Source: Callorhinus ursinus | Lineage: Eukaryota; Chordata; Mammalia; Carnivora; Otariidae | Length of the DNA: 64,000 bases | NCBI RefSeq assembly: GCF_003265705.1 | Contig: NW_020312966.1 | Span: 18,923,681-18,987,680, forward strand | Reading direction: 5' to 3' | Part shown: one piece after another, positions 47,596 through 59,369 of the stretch | Numbering within the stretch: position 1 is the first letter of the stretch | Layout of the letters: the number at the start of each line of letters is the position of its first letter | Notes under the pieces: model-generated | Told to the model about the DNA's origin: nothing | Databases searched by the model: none | What the model saw: only the letters and a program-made list of their open reading frames with translations | Position numbers and translations under genes: made by a program

Positions 47596-50500
47596 AAGTG
47601 ATGAACACCCCTGTGCTGAATCACCAGGGTCAAATATTGAAGTCCCATGCTCTTATCTGTGTCCAGTCACCAAATGGTGGTAACTTTGAAGAAATCCCTC
47701 CAACTCTCTCTGTCTCATTCTTTGCATTGGAAAAAATTGCATAATTCCTCATTTTTACAGTCCATTGAGAGAGAGAAAGAGAGAATATATGCGTGGGTAT
47801 ATATACATAAATGCACACAAATAAGGAGGTCCTTTCAAATAAGCAGAACTTTCGGAGGCATCATTTAGAAATGGAGTTTTTGCTCAACCAGCAAAAGCAT
47901 GATCAAGACAGGAAATAAATTGCCTTCAGTCTTTAAAGCATCAAGAAGACTATCTCTTATCCTCCAAGAGCATCATTTAATTACCTCTAGTGTTACCAAC
48001 TCAATGGACCACCTATCCCAATTAAACAGCAGCACATGCTAATTATCATTAGACTTAATTGGTTTCCCAATTCAGCAACTTCCCTGATCAAGTCTGCCCC
48101 AGTTAAGTGGCATTTATTGAACCACCTGAATCTTGCTTAAAAGAAACAAAAGAAAATTTCCCAACTCAAGTTCAGCAAATATGACCAAGTCTCATCAAGT
48201 CACACTAGCCAGTTTCTAATTAATTTTGCAAAGCATACCCTGAGGTTGGGTATAGTGAACATATCTTCTCCAATTAGAGTGTGTATTTTATTACAATCAA
48301 GTAAGATTAAGCAAAACATTTCTAACAACAGTCAGTAAATGTGTGAAAGTTAACAAATATTTACTAACATATTTCCCTCTCCTTCTTGCATGCGTTTTTT
48401 TTTTTTAACCAAGATGTTATGATTATTTCATCCTTTCAGATTTTTCACCCTTGAAACTATGTTTGGTAATAACACCTGTTCTGAAGAGTAGATAAGCATA
48501 AAGAAAGGAGAAAGTATGCTCTTGGGCTTAACCTTCCCAGAGAAATCTATGTGCATCATAGTTGCTTTGCATCAGCAAAGTAGATGAACATAAAATCTGG
48601 TACTTGAGAACATCAGGACAAGGTAGGATCCTGGCTGAATGGGCCTCACAGTCTGCATAGGTTTTAGAAGGTCAGAGCTGAGTACAGACAGGAAGGAGAT
48701 GACTCTCCTTCTGGAAAGCTTGGTATTTGGAATGGCACATTGTATAAGCGCATGTGTTCTGGTGTTGGAAGTGTGACTCTGGGGTAATTGTTCCTAGTCT
48801 GCTCCAGACAGTTCAAATGGGCTCGTGGGACTCAAGAAGGCAGATGAGCGTTTTTGAGCTCTTCCTTGGAGAAAGTCTAGAATTCTCACCTCAGACTCTT
48901 CCTGCCAAAGTGAGGGCAGAGCATCAAAGAGAAATCTGTGACTCCAAGATTCCCACTTTCCTCGGTTCCCCCAAGGAAATAATGGGCCAAGAAGACAGGT
49001 AGGAATTGCTGGCAGAATCAGGTTGTGTCCTAGGACGACATTTCTTTCCAGGGCAGTAAAACTATTGACTGTATCTCTGGGGAAGAAGCCCATGGTCACC
49101 AGCAGCCCTCTTGGAGGCGGAGGTGGAGTTGGGAGTAGAGGCTCTCCCTAGTAGCACCATGCATGGGCCCCAGCAGTGGAATCACCCAGCAGAGCAAGGT
49201 GGCATGTGAGCCACTGGTCTTAGCAAAGCCATGTTTCTGATAAGCACACTGCAGTCGAGGGTTTGAGATCAGCAGTGGAAGCAGTAAAAAGGCCAGTGGC
49301 ACATGGAGTGGGAGGGAGGGTCACCCTCCCATGGACAGGGCACGTGGTGAGAGCTCCGTGAGTGGAGCGCTTCAGCACTCACCTTGACAAGAGCAGCCCC
49401 ATCCCAGATGGCCTAAAAAAGGTCTATCAAGGAACCCAGTGTTAATCAGCAAGAGAAAACTAATTTCATGAAGTTGGTGATTGCCTAGAAGCTACATTCT
49501 CAGAAGCATGGAAAAGATGGACAGTCTCAAAAATTGTCTTTTTTTTTTTGGCATTCTAATGATACTGCATCAGAGGGGTTTCTTATGCTACCAATAGAGA
49601 ATAATTAATAATAATGATAATGATGATGATGGGTAATAATATCATCACATTTGATCTTAGCTTTCTTTGGACTGGCTTAAAATGCTTCAAATTTGGGCCG
49701 AGGGCTCCCAAAAGAAAACAAGAATATCACATAGAACGCTTTACTGTTTCTCAAGAAACTAGTGCACATTTAGATTATATAAGAGTTGATGGAGTCCATT
49801 ACTAGAGTAGAGCCCTTTACTGGCAGCATGAAAACCCAGAAAGTAACTGAAATTTCGAGGTTGCTATTTAACTAATTAAAATCAATGTTCCTAGTAATAT
49901 GTGACATTACCTCCAATACAATTTCTACGTGTCTGCTCATAATTGAATTAAACCGTTCTGGCCTAAAGCAAAATTGTGAAGTGGAATCATTGAAGGTGGA
50001 GCTGGAGGGAAACTTAGTCCTTATCAGTTATTCCCAGGTTCCCATTCTACATCTAAGGTTCGTTTTGATTCTTTAATTATGAAAGGGTCTGGCCCAAAAA
50101 GAACCAAGTTTCCCAATTATTGTCGAGTAGCATTTCTCTTACCCATGGTGGAAACCTCTTAAATAAATCTTCCACCAGTGCTTTCTGGTTGCTCCCTTCT
50201 AATCAAAATTGGCAAAGATCTGCTACCAGTTCTTCACTGCTGTGCTTTCTGAAGATCTGATAGGGTCAGACAGCAATGTGTCCTAATACTCGGACACAGT
50301 GTATCTGCAGCTGGAAACTTCTCTGAGGAAGTGAGGGGACATGACCAGGTAAGGGAAAGAGCGGAGGGAACGCGGGCTATTCCAACCGCTGGGGCATCGC
50401 TCTGGTACTTGTCAGACGGTATATGATTAAAGTTCAACTATTTGTAAGATGAGTGGGAAAAAAAAAAGCCTCCGAACATTCATGCGTGTTCTTAAACTAG

Positions 50501-52012
50501 TTAATTAACAACAGAAGATTAAAAGCTATAAAGATCTGTCAAAAAGTAGTACTAATTACAGTTATTTATGTGGACTACTAAACTATTGGCCTGAAATGTC
50601 ATGGAACAACACGTATCATTAAATATGTGTCAGATTAACTTTGTTGTAAATTGTATTTCATTCATTTTCTGTCATCTGCAATTATCGAACACCTGCTTGT
50701 GTAATACACAAGATTACTATTTTTTTCTCTTTTTTTCACTCATCTCCAACTTTCCCCTTTTAGTGTTTCCCCGTCTTTCTCTCCTCATCCCCGGTGATCA
50801 TGAGATAGCCCTGTTATAACTGCATTTATTGGCTGTCTACCAATGCTCTTCCCCATCTTTGCTGAGGAAACCAGATTTTGTTGAGATACATTTTTCCCCC
50901 ATGTGGCCATGTCCTTGAGGAAAGGACAGCCCTACCTCTAATAACTTTTGAATTATCTGAATCAAATTGTGGTAATTTCATTTCCTTTATCAGTGATCTC
51001 TTTAAAAAGGACCAGGTGACCCAGTTTTGGCTAATGAAATATGAAAGTAAGATCCCTGAAGAGCTTCAGAGAAACATTTCTTAGCTCTTAAAAGGTGTCC
51101 AAAGGAAAACGCAGGTGGGTTTTTTTTTTCTTTTTTACCATATTTTGACCTTTGACTTTGAAATATATGAATGCGATGCCTGAAGCTTGAGCAGCCAGCT
51201 CAAGACTATGAGGAGAATTAACATATTCACTGAGGGTAGCAGATGAAAGAGATGGGAGGAAACTGAATCCTCTGTGATACTTTGAATTACCGAATGATTG
51301 AACACTAGAGCCACCCACCCGGGATCACATGTTACATGAGGTAATAACATTTGCTTATTATTTAAGCTACTTTGGGTTAGATTTCCTGTTACTTGTTGCT
51401 AATTGTATGTACGGATATAGCAGTGAATTGGTTATGTGAAAAGATTTTGGGGTCAGGCAAAGCACTTCCCATCGCTCTGTGTGAATCCGTTTTTTATCCA
51501 TAAAAAATAAAATGCACAATATGTGTCTAATGTATAGTATTTGCACAAAGAAAGTCTGTTAATAATTAAATAGTGGTTCTGGGTGATATACAAAAATTAA
51601 CAAAGTAAAAATAATATTTATAACATCAAGAACATGCAACTCTGATTTGGGTTTCTGTTTCCAAATTCCAAAATTCATCTTCCCCGAGCATTGAGTCAGA
51701 ACTGACAAACTTCCAAAAATTATGCCACAGCTCTGAGTGTGTCTAGGGCTGAAACACAGAACAACAGTAACTGAGAGAAATTTCTTTTGAGCACCTTTTA
51801 ACACACCGCTATGTCCTTCGGGTTATGCAAGAATGAGTAAGACACCTAAACAAAAGTTAAGTCTGAGAAAATAAAGCTAGCATAGAACTTTAATTAAAAG
51901 TATACATAATCAAGTTTATTAAGTGGCAAAAAATTATTTCAAAATTTAAAAGGATTTTACTGTCAAATTGCTAATTTCCTTGCCATCTAAGGTATTTCTT
52001 AGTATAGAAAAG
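47596..52012. other. 4.4 kb transposon-poor, no recognised gene
   Basis: No SINEC, L1 or clear MIR. A possible short L2-like trace lies near 51783-51850. 47960-48135 is rich in homeodomain-type TAAT cores, and 50480-50660 is similarly AT-motif rich. Open frames (up to 101 codons at 48794-49099, minus) are unsupported. A 17-nt palindrome with 8-bp arms (GGGAGGGT c ACCCTCCC) lies at 49314-49330. Confidence 0.4.
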
Positions 52013-52073
52013 TGTGTGTGTGTGTGTNNNNNNNNNNCATGTGTGCTCGTGTGTGTATGTGTGTGTGTGAGAG
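52013..52073. repeat. (TG)n microsatellite containing a gap
   Basis: TG units run on both sides of a 10-N run. ORFs across it are artefacts. Confidence 0.95.
52028..52037. other. Assembly gap, 10 N
   Basis: Ten N inside the TG microsatellite, most likely a scaffolding or gap-estimate placeholder caused by the repeat. Confidence 0.98.
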
Positions 52074-52617
52074 ATACAGCATTCTTTATCTCGTCCTTTC
52101 ATATTAAAAATAAGTCAATTTATACATGGGACAAACTAAAAACTGGAAAAGACACATACTAAAATATTTGCTGTGGCTAATCTATGCCTTTGGCTACCTC
52201 CAGTTGTCTTTAAATTATTATATTCCCCAAATATATCAGTTTCTCAGAGCACTGTATTTAAATGATAAATCTTTTTGAAATGGAGTATCCAGATTGAAGA
52301 AAATAGTACTTTGAGATGATTGTACTTGAATAACATTCTGTGCAAACTCCCAACATACTGATTTACAAAGAGATCTGAGAAAGCATTCCAGAATATTGCT
52401 CAAGAGCAGGAGATGTAGAGGAACAGAGTTACGCTACTACACTCAACAGCACTGTCCTGGGTGACTTTCATTGTCTGTTTGAAAGTTTCCTACTGGTAAG
52501 GTACGATGTCACACATGAATGTCTAAGAGAAAAGGTTTATGCTTCTTCAGGTTTAGAAACACACAATTGATGCTTGTATGCATTCTCCTTATTTTTACTT
52601 TTTAAATTCTTTTCCTT
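52074..52617. other. Unassigned stretch
   Basis: No gene or named repeat recognised. Confidence 0.35.
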
Positions 52618-52633
52618 AAAAAAATGCCTTCTG

Positions 52634-52838
52634 GGGCGCCTGGGTGGCTCAGTCATTAAGCGTCTGCCTTCGGCTCAGGTCATGATCCCAGGGTTCTGGG
52701 ATCGAGCCCCGCATCGGGCTCCCTGCCCAACGGGAAGCCTGTTTCTCCCTCTCCCACTCCCCCTGCTTGTGCTCTCTCTCGCGCGCGCTGTGTCTCTCTC
52801 TGTCAAATAAATAAATAAAATCTTTTAAAAAAAATTTT
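52634..52838 (+). mobile_element. SINEC, youngest-looking copy in the window
   Basis: GGGCGCCTGGGTGGCTCAG head, TTCGGCTCAGGTCATGATCC core, GGGATCGAGCCCCGCATCGG, 'cccactccccctgcttgtgc' (the arctoid-type 3' part), (CT)n with GCGCGCG, and AAATAAATAAATAAAATC tail. Target duplications: AAAAAATGCCTTCTG ends at 52633 and recurs at 52839-52853. It retains CpGs, consistent with recent insertion. Confidence 0.97.
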
Positions 52839-52853
52839 AAAAAATGCCTTCTG

Positions 52854-53048
52854 GGGGCGCCTGGGTGGCTCAGTCGGTTAATTGTCAGACTCTTGATTTC
52901 AGCTCAGGTCATGATATCAGGGTTGTGAGATCAAGCCCCACATTGGGCTCCATGCTCAGTGGGGAGTCTGCTTAAGCTTCTCTCTCTCCCTCTCCCTCTG
53001 CCCCCCCAGCTTGTGTTCATGTGCTCTCTCTCTCTTAAAAAAAAAAAC
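52854..53048 (+). mobile_element. SINEC, older subtype, directly downstream
   Basis: GGGCGCCTGGGTGGCTCAG head, 'actcttgatttcagctcagg', 'tcatgatatcagggttgtga', CT tract and A-rich tail. The target sequence recurs a third time, diverged, at 53049-53064 (AAAAAAGTGTCTTCTG). This older copy inserted first; the younger one then inserted into its left target duplication. Confidence 0.96.
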
Positions 53049-53259
53049 AAAAAAGTGTCTTCTGTAGTAGATATATGCTCAGAGATGTGATATGTTTGAA
53101 AGTAATTTGAAGCTAAATACTTAGCTCTGAAACGGTGGAAGAAGAAGGAACCTATAAGAGCAAATTAGAGTAGATAAATTTCTTAGAGGAATAATTGATA
53201 ATTAGATCATACTGCTTATCCAAATACCAAAGAGTGGGAAAGAAATGGCGTAGGAAAAG

Positions 53260-53345
53260 GGGTTCATTCAAGAAATGTCGAATGATCACTATGTGCCAGG
53301 TAGTGTGATGGGTGCTGGGGACACGTATGTTCTGTTAGAACTTCC
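53260..53345 (-). mobile_element. L2 3'-end fragment
   Basis: 'ttcattcaagaaatgtcgaa', 'tgatcactatgtgccaggta' and 'gtgatgggtgctggggacac' are the reverse complement of the L2 3' end (TTTATTGAGCACCTACTATGTGCCAGGC, GGTGCTGGGGATAC). The 116-codon frame starting at 53275 is read-through of this repeat into flank and is not a gene. Confidence 0.75.
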
Positions 53346-54480
53346 CATCAGGTTTACCATTCAACAACTCATTCCACACACATACGTGGTTGATGTTAAT
53401 TTCCAAGGTAAAGTGTTAAAAATGAAAATAATGAGTACATTTCAAAATTATTTAAAATATTTATATTGGTTATATCCCAAGAAGAATTTTAAATTTTGTC
53501 CTATTTCTAATGAAAAATTTATTGTCAGAGGAGAATCTCTTTACAAGCAGTTGCTGGGGAAAAAGAAAAAAAAACTGGTTTTGGCATATTCTAGAGATCT
53601 CTGGCTGAGAGACATTCTCTGCTGATTTACAAAGTGGCAATCTGATTTTCTTTCCCACACCTGGAGGAGTTCAGCAAACAGCAGCTCACAGGTGTCACCC
53701 AAGTCTGGCTAAGGCTGGCTCCAGCAAGTCTAGCCAGGATCTGGCATAGCTATTCCCGGTCCTGGAGGGGGCCTGCCTCCCGTGAGCCTGGGCTTGAGTA
53801 CGTGTATGTGGGTGGTTGAGCCTATGTAACACTCTGGGTTATAACTCTCCACCTTTCTGCATCTAAATAGTAGTCAAACACTTAAAATAACATTAAGACA
53901 CGTTCCAGTTTGCCCTGCCAGTCAAAGGGATAGCAGGGTGAAAAATTGAAACCCTGCATTTCAGAACCCCAAGGGCTTGCTGATTTGTTAGGTTTAGCGG
54001 TTCAGAGGATTAAAATGGCAGAAATATTAAGAAGGAAAAAGAGAGAAGAAAGAGCCAGCATATCCACTGAAGCAAATCTAATGGGCTGCTGGGGCACAAG
54101 AAGAAAAGGTTCTACTACCTGAGCAAATCTTATTTATTATTCTTGCTTCACAATTAAAAATTTTTTAAAAACTAATAATAATTTCCTAGACATTTGTCTT
54201 TTTTTGCTATGCTAGTCACATTCCCCAAATCCTTTATCAACGCTGCTCTGCATATGAATGGGCTGTAATTGAACTGTCACATTCATGAAGGTCAGTAACC
54301 TTTCATTAGTAAGAATGTGTCTTTCTTAATAAATTATAAAGTCTCTGAGGATTTGAAAGCAGATTCAAAAAAAATTCTCTCTTCTATACCTTGAAAAACA
54401 AAATACAGATTTTTCTGTTATTCTGTGTATGGGGTAGGAGAGAATGATTGCTTGTGTTTCTGTTTAATTTGCTTTGTGTA
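53346..54480. other. 1.1 kb without recognised gene or repeat
   Basis: 53660-53800 is locally GC-richer with repeated 'ctggct' and 'ctagcc' words, but no family is recognised. Confidence 0.4.
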
Positions 54481-54483
54481 GGT

Positions 54484-54554
54484 TTCTCTTTCTTTCTTTC
54501 TTTCTTTCTTTCTTCTTTCCTTCTTTCTTCCTTTCTTTCTTTTCTTTGTTTTTT
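54484..54554. repeat. (CTTT)n microsatellite, interrupted
   Basis: About 70 bp of CTTT units with TTCC and TTTCTT interruptions. Frames through it translate as FLSFFLSFF or KERKKERK and are artefacts. Confidence 0.95.
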
Positions 54555-55599
54555 GAGCAAGGAGTAGGGAATCCTCTCTATACCCCACCAACCTTGGCTC
54601 TTTTGTTGATTTTGTTGTTTTATCAGCAGCACTATGCAAAACTGTCTAGTGTGAGCTTTTCCTGAGTGCTTAAAAGCAAAAACGGAAAACTTGAACTCCT
54701 TCTCTAAAAAAAATTACAGCTAGTTATTCTGTCTGCTTCATTAAAAAACAGTAATTATGGATGTTTTTCTTTCTCCTTAGAGCACACTTCAGGGTTTGCT
54801 ATGGAAAAGACCAAAGTCATTATATGCAAATGAAGACCCACCTGAGTTATGCATATTCTGCTAATCCCACCCAATGATTTAACTGGTAATTAACTCAGAT
54901 AAGCACTCAGCCATCCCACCTTTGTGTTCAAGATGGCTGACCCCAGAGCATTTCCCAACCTGCCGGAGATGTCTGTTTGTGGCTTCCATGTAATTGGACT
55001 TGAGACCCCTCTGGGGATTTTCAACCAAAGCTGCAGACTTACTCAACCAGGACTCACCCTCAGCGGCCCTTTAGTCCAACCAATCTTTGGTCAAAAACTA
55101 TAAGTTATGCATGCCTTTTCATGTGCACCAGTGTTTTAGATGAGGAACCTGGGAGATATCCGACAATTTGGGACATAGTGTGTTTATTCAGCTTTATCAA
55201 CTTTAAATTGGATTAAAAAGATTCCTCTGGCATTGCTGATGGTGAAAAGCCTTTAAGCCACTTAACATGAAATCTGAAAGACAAGGGGGCAAAGACGAAA
55301 TGAGGAGACAGGAAGAACTCCATACACTATTGTTTCTGCCACTTTGACAGCCTGTGTGCTTATCTGATACACTGAGAGCTTCAATTCCTTATGAACTTGC
55401 TTCCCACTCAAATATGTGGACAAGTATCAATGCAAAACATATAATCTGCGGATGGAAATTTCGAACTTCTCATAAAAGAGACACAGGAAAATAGAAAGAC
55501 TTTAGCCTGAGCTTTCAAAAGAATGTCATCATCATTTGTAGTCCTTTGCAGTGGCATGGTGGGTGTATCAAAAACACTTCTTATCAGAAAAAGGAATAT
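54555..55599. other. Unassigned; contains octamer-bearing block
   Basis: No gene or recent repeat. 54780-54930 carries a perfect POU octamer ATGCAAAT (54824-54831), a nearby ATGCATA and a TAATTA core, and looks like possible conserved regulatory DNA (see findings). Confidence 0.4.
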
Positions 55600-56320
55600 T
55601 TTCCTACAGTATTAGTTAGGTTCCAACTACAAAAACAAGACCTAGGCCAGGTAATTCCACAGGGGGAATGTAACAGTGGTGTTTTCGATGCCACTAGAAG
55701 AGCTGAAGGAGCAACGGGGAGGAAGGAAGGTGAGCAGCCACTACAGAAACTTCTTACCACCCTTAGGGCTAGGGTAGAGGGACAGGAGAGGAGATGGCAT
55801 CACTGGGGCCTCCGTGCTGATGGCAGGTGCCAACACGTGTGCACCAGGAGGTCACAGATGAGATCCACGGGTGCTCTTCTAAAACATGATTCCCAAGAAA
55901 TCAATCTCATTATTCAGCCAAGTATGTCAGATTTCGTATCCAAAATAGCTGAACTATTTGGATGGGGAGCTGGAATTGTGGCAGCTGTGCCTGGGAGGAG
56001 CTAGGAACTCTAAGGGAGGCAGCGACGAGTGGAAGCTGATGCCACTGATAAGACACAAAAGAGACCTTACAAGGTAGAGAGAAATGGAAATAATCCGGTA
56101 TCTCCTTCCTTCTGACCCTACAACCTCCCATTAGTACCTTCTGTTTTAGAACTTACCTTGAAGCAAGTTGGCCCAGGAGTCTGGGGAACGTCAGTGCAGG
56201 GTTCTGCCCCAGTGGTCCAGGGGAAAGGGCATGCATGGAACACACTGGAGAGGAAAGAGGTGGTTGGCCAGCAGGACGTCTCTCCCATCAGAAGGTACCA
56301 TCTAGGGCAAACACTATTGT
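55600..56320 (+). repeat. Probable ancient interspersed repeat, class unknown
   Basis: Phrases such as 'gttaggttccaactacaaaa', 'acaagacctaggccaggtaa', 'gcatcactggggcctccgtg', 'gagagaaatggaaataatcc' and 'gttggcccaggagtctgggg' are familiar from dispersed mammalian repeats, but I cannot name the family. The 152-codon open frame 55546-56004 lies inside it, has no domain and is not called as a gene. Confidence 0.4.
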
Positions 56321-56793
56321 TAGGTTGCGCAAAGAGAATATACAGGCAGGAGAAGAAAAGCACTGAATTACGGCGTTAGAATAGACAACAAGTTATTTCA
56401 TTCATCATGGTGGTCAACCAAAGTTCCTGAGAGATTTCTCAAAATGTAAAAAAGAAAAAAGCATAGTCCCTGGTGTAAAGTTCACCATGACAGTATCAAC
56501 ACGTAGTTCACAGTTTCCTGGGACCTCCTCGATGGCTCCTGTTGGTTCAGGTGGTGCTTCTTGCAGATGTCGATACATGTGCTTTGGGATATTGAAAACC
56601 ATGTCTGCACTTATAAAATATGGTTTCGAAGAAATACAACTTTTTTTTTAAACAAGTATGTCAGATTCAACATCCAAATCATTTTTCTCCTTTACTCCTT
56701 TGGCCAATTTAAACATTAAAAAAAAAAATCAAACTAAAAATCTTCCTAAGAGTGCACATGAAGGTTAGAATATTCTTAGATAAACATAAGATT
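56321..56793. other. Unassigned stretch
   Basis: No gene recognised. A T-run at 56641-56649 is followed by CAAGTATGTCAGATT, a 15-mer also present at 55919-55933. Confidence 0.35.
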
Positions 56794-56808
56794 CTACTTT
56801 GGATTCTT

Positions 56809-56995
56809 TTTTTATTTTTATTTTTCTTAGAGAGAGCGTGAGCGGGGAGCAGGGGCAGAGGGAGAGGGAGAACCCCAAGCAGGTTGCACACTAGGCATGG
56901 AACTCAACACCGGGCTCAATCTCATGGCCCTGAGATCAGGACCTGAGCAGAAATCAAGAGTCAGATGCTTAACTGACTGAACCACCAAGGCAACC
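56809..56995 (-). mobile_element. SINEC, older subtype
   Basis: The reverse complement shows GGTTGCCTTGGTGGTTCAG head, 'actcttgatttctgctcagg' and 'ctgatctcagggccatgaga', CT-rich part and a TAAAAATAAAAA tail. Target duplications of 15 bp with one mismatch lie at 56794-56808 and 56996-57010 (CTACTTTGGATTCTT / CTACTTTGGACTCTT). Confidence 0.94.
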
Positions 56996-57010
56996 CTACT
57001 TTGGACTCTT

Positions 57011-59334
57011 ATAGGACTTTATTTTTTAAAGAAATTATTAATCATGGAATTCAGTGTTGTTTCTCTTTGTTTGGGCCAGGAACTTCTTAACCATTATTCT
57101 TCACTGGGAACAACCTAACTACTGGGGTTACTTCTCCTTCTACAGACAAGAGAGAGTTTATATGACAGACTAAAGCTAAAGGATCATCTGGTGCCTTTGA
57201 TGTAAGGTCAGAATTTCTAAGCCCTTGGAGAAGGAAATTACCCACTGTTCACATCCAAATGATCCCTTGGGTTGATGCTGCCCTTGCTCTTCCAGTGGTT
57301 TCAAACTGGAATCCTACAATCTCTTGGAAAGTACAAAGTCATGTTTGAAGTGTAAGGGGGAATGAAAGGTGGAGGTGAGGGAGGGGAGGGGTAAGTCTGT
57401 GCCCTCCACTCCTACCTCAATCACAGCAGTTTCACTAATTGTGGTATGGACATTGTGGTTGACTTCCTAAATCAGTCATCCCATTTTCTACTAGTCCCTC
57501 ATTCTGAACTGTTAGAAATTTCTAGTTTCTGATTAGCCCTCAAGCCAATCACATAATCTCGAAGTCCTTTTTACTGATTGGTTCACAGACTTAGGCACAA
57601 CCCAATCAGTGGATGCCATTCCCCTGTAGGCATGTCATTGAGACCAAAGGGAAGGAACTTAATTCCATGTTAGGAGAGAAATTCTTTCTCCTACCAGGTG
57701 TGAACAAGGAAGAATTGGAGCCAGGGTGTGCTTGTAACCATCTCATGACCACTGCAGAATCACCACTGGAATCAAATAACACTGGAATTGGTAGCATAGA
57801 AAGAAAGAAAGAACTAGGTCCTTTATGAAATTATTGAACAACTGATTCAACCACCCCTAAAGCTCACTCTTACATCTGGCAGTCTTCACACATAAGTGAT
57901 GATTTCCCTGTCCTTTAAATCCATTCATCGAATTGGATTTTCAGTCACCTGCAGCAGCAACCATAACTAGTAGTATTCCACCTTTTAAAAGATTGAAAAG
58001 TACTGCCCTGGAGAAACTTCTAAAAAACTTCATACTTTAGATAGTTTTGTTTTCCATTGTCCATCCTCTATTGTCCTTTCCTGCCTTGTGATATCTTGGC
58101 GCCTTCCCTTCAGCCCAGCATCATCCTCATTCCCTGCCGAGCTGCCTAGGATCTTGCTAGAGGGTCTTCCCTGGACCTCAGCCTTCACTCAACATTTAGT
58201 TACCCTGCGTTGCACTCACCAAGTCAGTTGACTGGCATCATTGATGAATTTGTTCATGCCAGTAATGGCAATGGAAACTTTACTTTGGGACCATGGTGCC
58301 TTGAGTATAACCGAAAATTTATAAGTGTTTGCTGACTCAATAAAAGAATTAGTGAAATAAATATGTGATACCATCTATAGAGTGTTTATGGTTGATGAGA
58401 GAACTTTTAAAATATTACATCATAACCTCAACAAATGAACCTATGATAGAATCTCAGACCCAGTGGCCAGCCAAGGGACATTTTTGCAAAGAGGCACCTT
58501 CTCAGAGCTATTTCAATCACAGCATTTATATAACCATGTACTTCACTTACCACTAAACCAACCTAGGTGGCAAAAGTATTCATAAAAAAAAAAAAAAGGC
58601 CTGACTGCTGGAGACAGGTGTTGGGGAACCCACTCTTCATGTTAGCATGAACACCGTCCAACATTCAAAGAGCTGCTCACGCATCTCTGCTGGGGCCTGG
58701 CAGCCGGCCTTTCCAACCCCCTTCCCATTCTGTGCTGCCTCATGTTTACACAGCAAAAACGAAACTGTTGCCAGTGTTAATACAGCATAATTTATAAGCT
58801 GAGAAGAGAACTCAGCATGCATTCCCTTTTCAAGTGAAACAGACTGTTATTTTCGGAACCAACTGAAGGGTGGAGACATTTCTTGGAAACCAAAGGAACT
58901 GCTGATTCTCCAGATCCTTTCTGCTTCATAGGACTCACCTCTCATGAGGCAGGAAGGACCGACTCACAGAAAAGCTCGGTCTGACAAACCTGTTTCCTGA
59001 ATTATAGAAGGCAGATTCATCTGATGAGGCCATTCCTTCTAGGCTCCGAAAAGTCACTTAATCCCTAGTCCAGAAAGAGGAGCCAGGGACTTGAGATCCG
59101 ACACATTGCTTATTTAGAGGGGGCCCATAGCACAGAGCCTATTTCTCACCCATTAGCTCTGATTTCTGGGATAGTGCAAAGCCAAACCCCATCTCTAAAG
59201 CGGGACATGGGGCACAAAATCCTAATCCCCAAATAAATGTGTTTGGATTCTGTAATAGACACCATATGTATCTGTATCATATCCATCGCCCTTTGCTTCT
59301 AATGTACCAACTGAGGGTTTTGACTGAAAACGCT
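57011..59334. other. 2.3 kb without recognised gene or repeat
   Basis: No exon or named transposon recognised. A short G-rich run lies at 57369-57391 and an A-run at 58586-58598. Confidence 0.4.
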
Positions 59335-59369
59335 CACACACACACACACACACACACATACACACACAC
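59335..59369. repeat. (CA)n microsatellite with one TA interruption
   Basis: About 17 CA units. The frame across it gives (CVCV)n. Confidence 0.95.

Noticed and set aside
49314..49330. GGGAGGGT/ACCCTCCC palindrome
   Set aside because: A 17-nt palindrome of simple composition is not unexpected in 64 kb, and no supporting context is visible.
54484..54554. Low-complexity protein (FLSFF or KERKKERK repeats)
   Set aside because: Translation of a (CTTT)n microsatellite.
55546..56004. 152-codon plus-strand open frame
   Set aside because: Lies in a probable ancient repeat and has no recognisable domain or exon signals.
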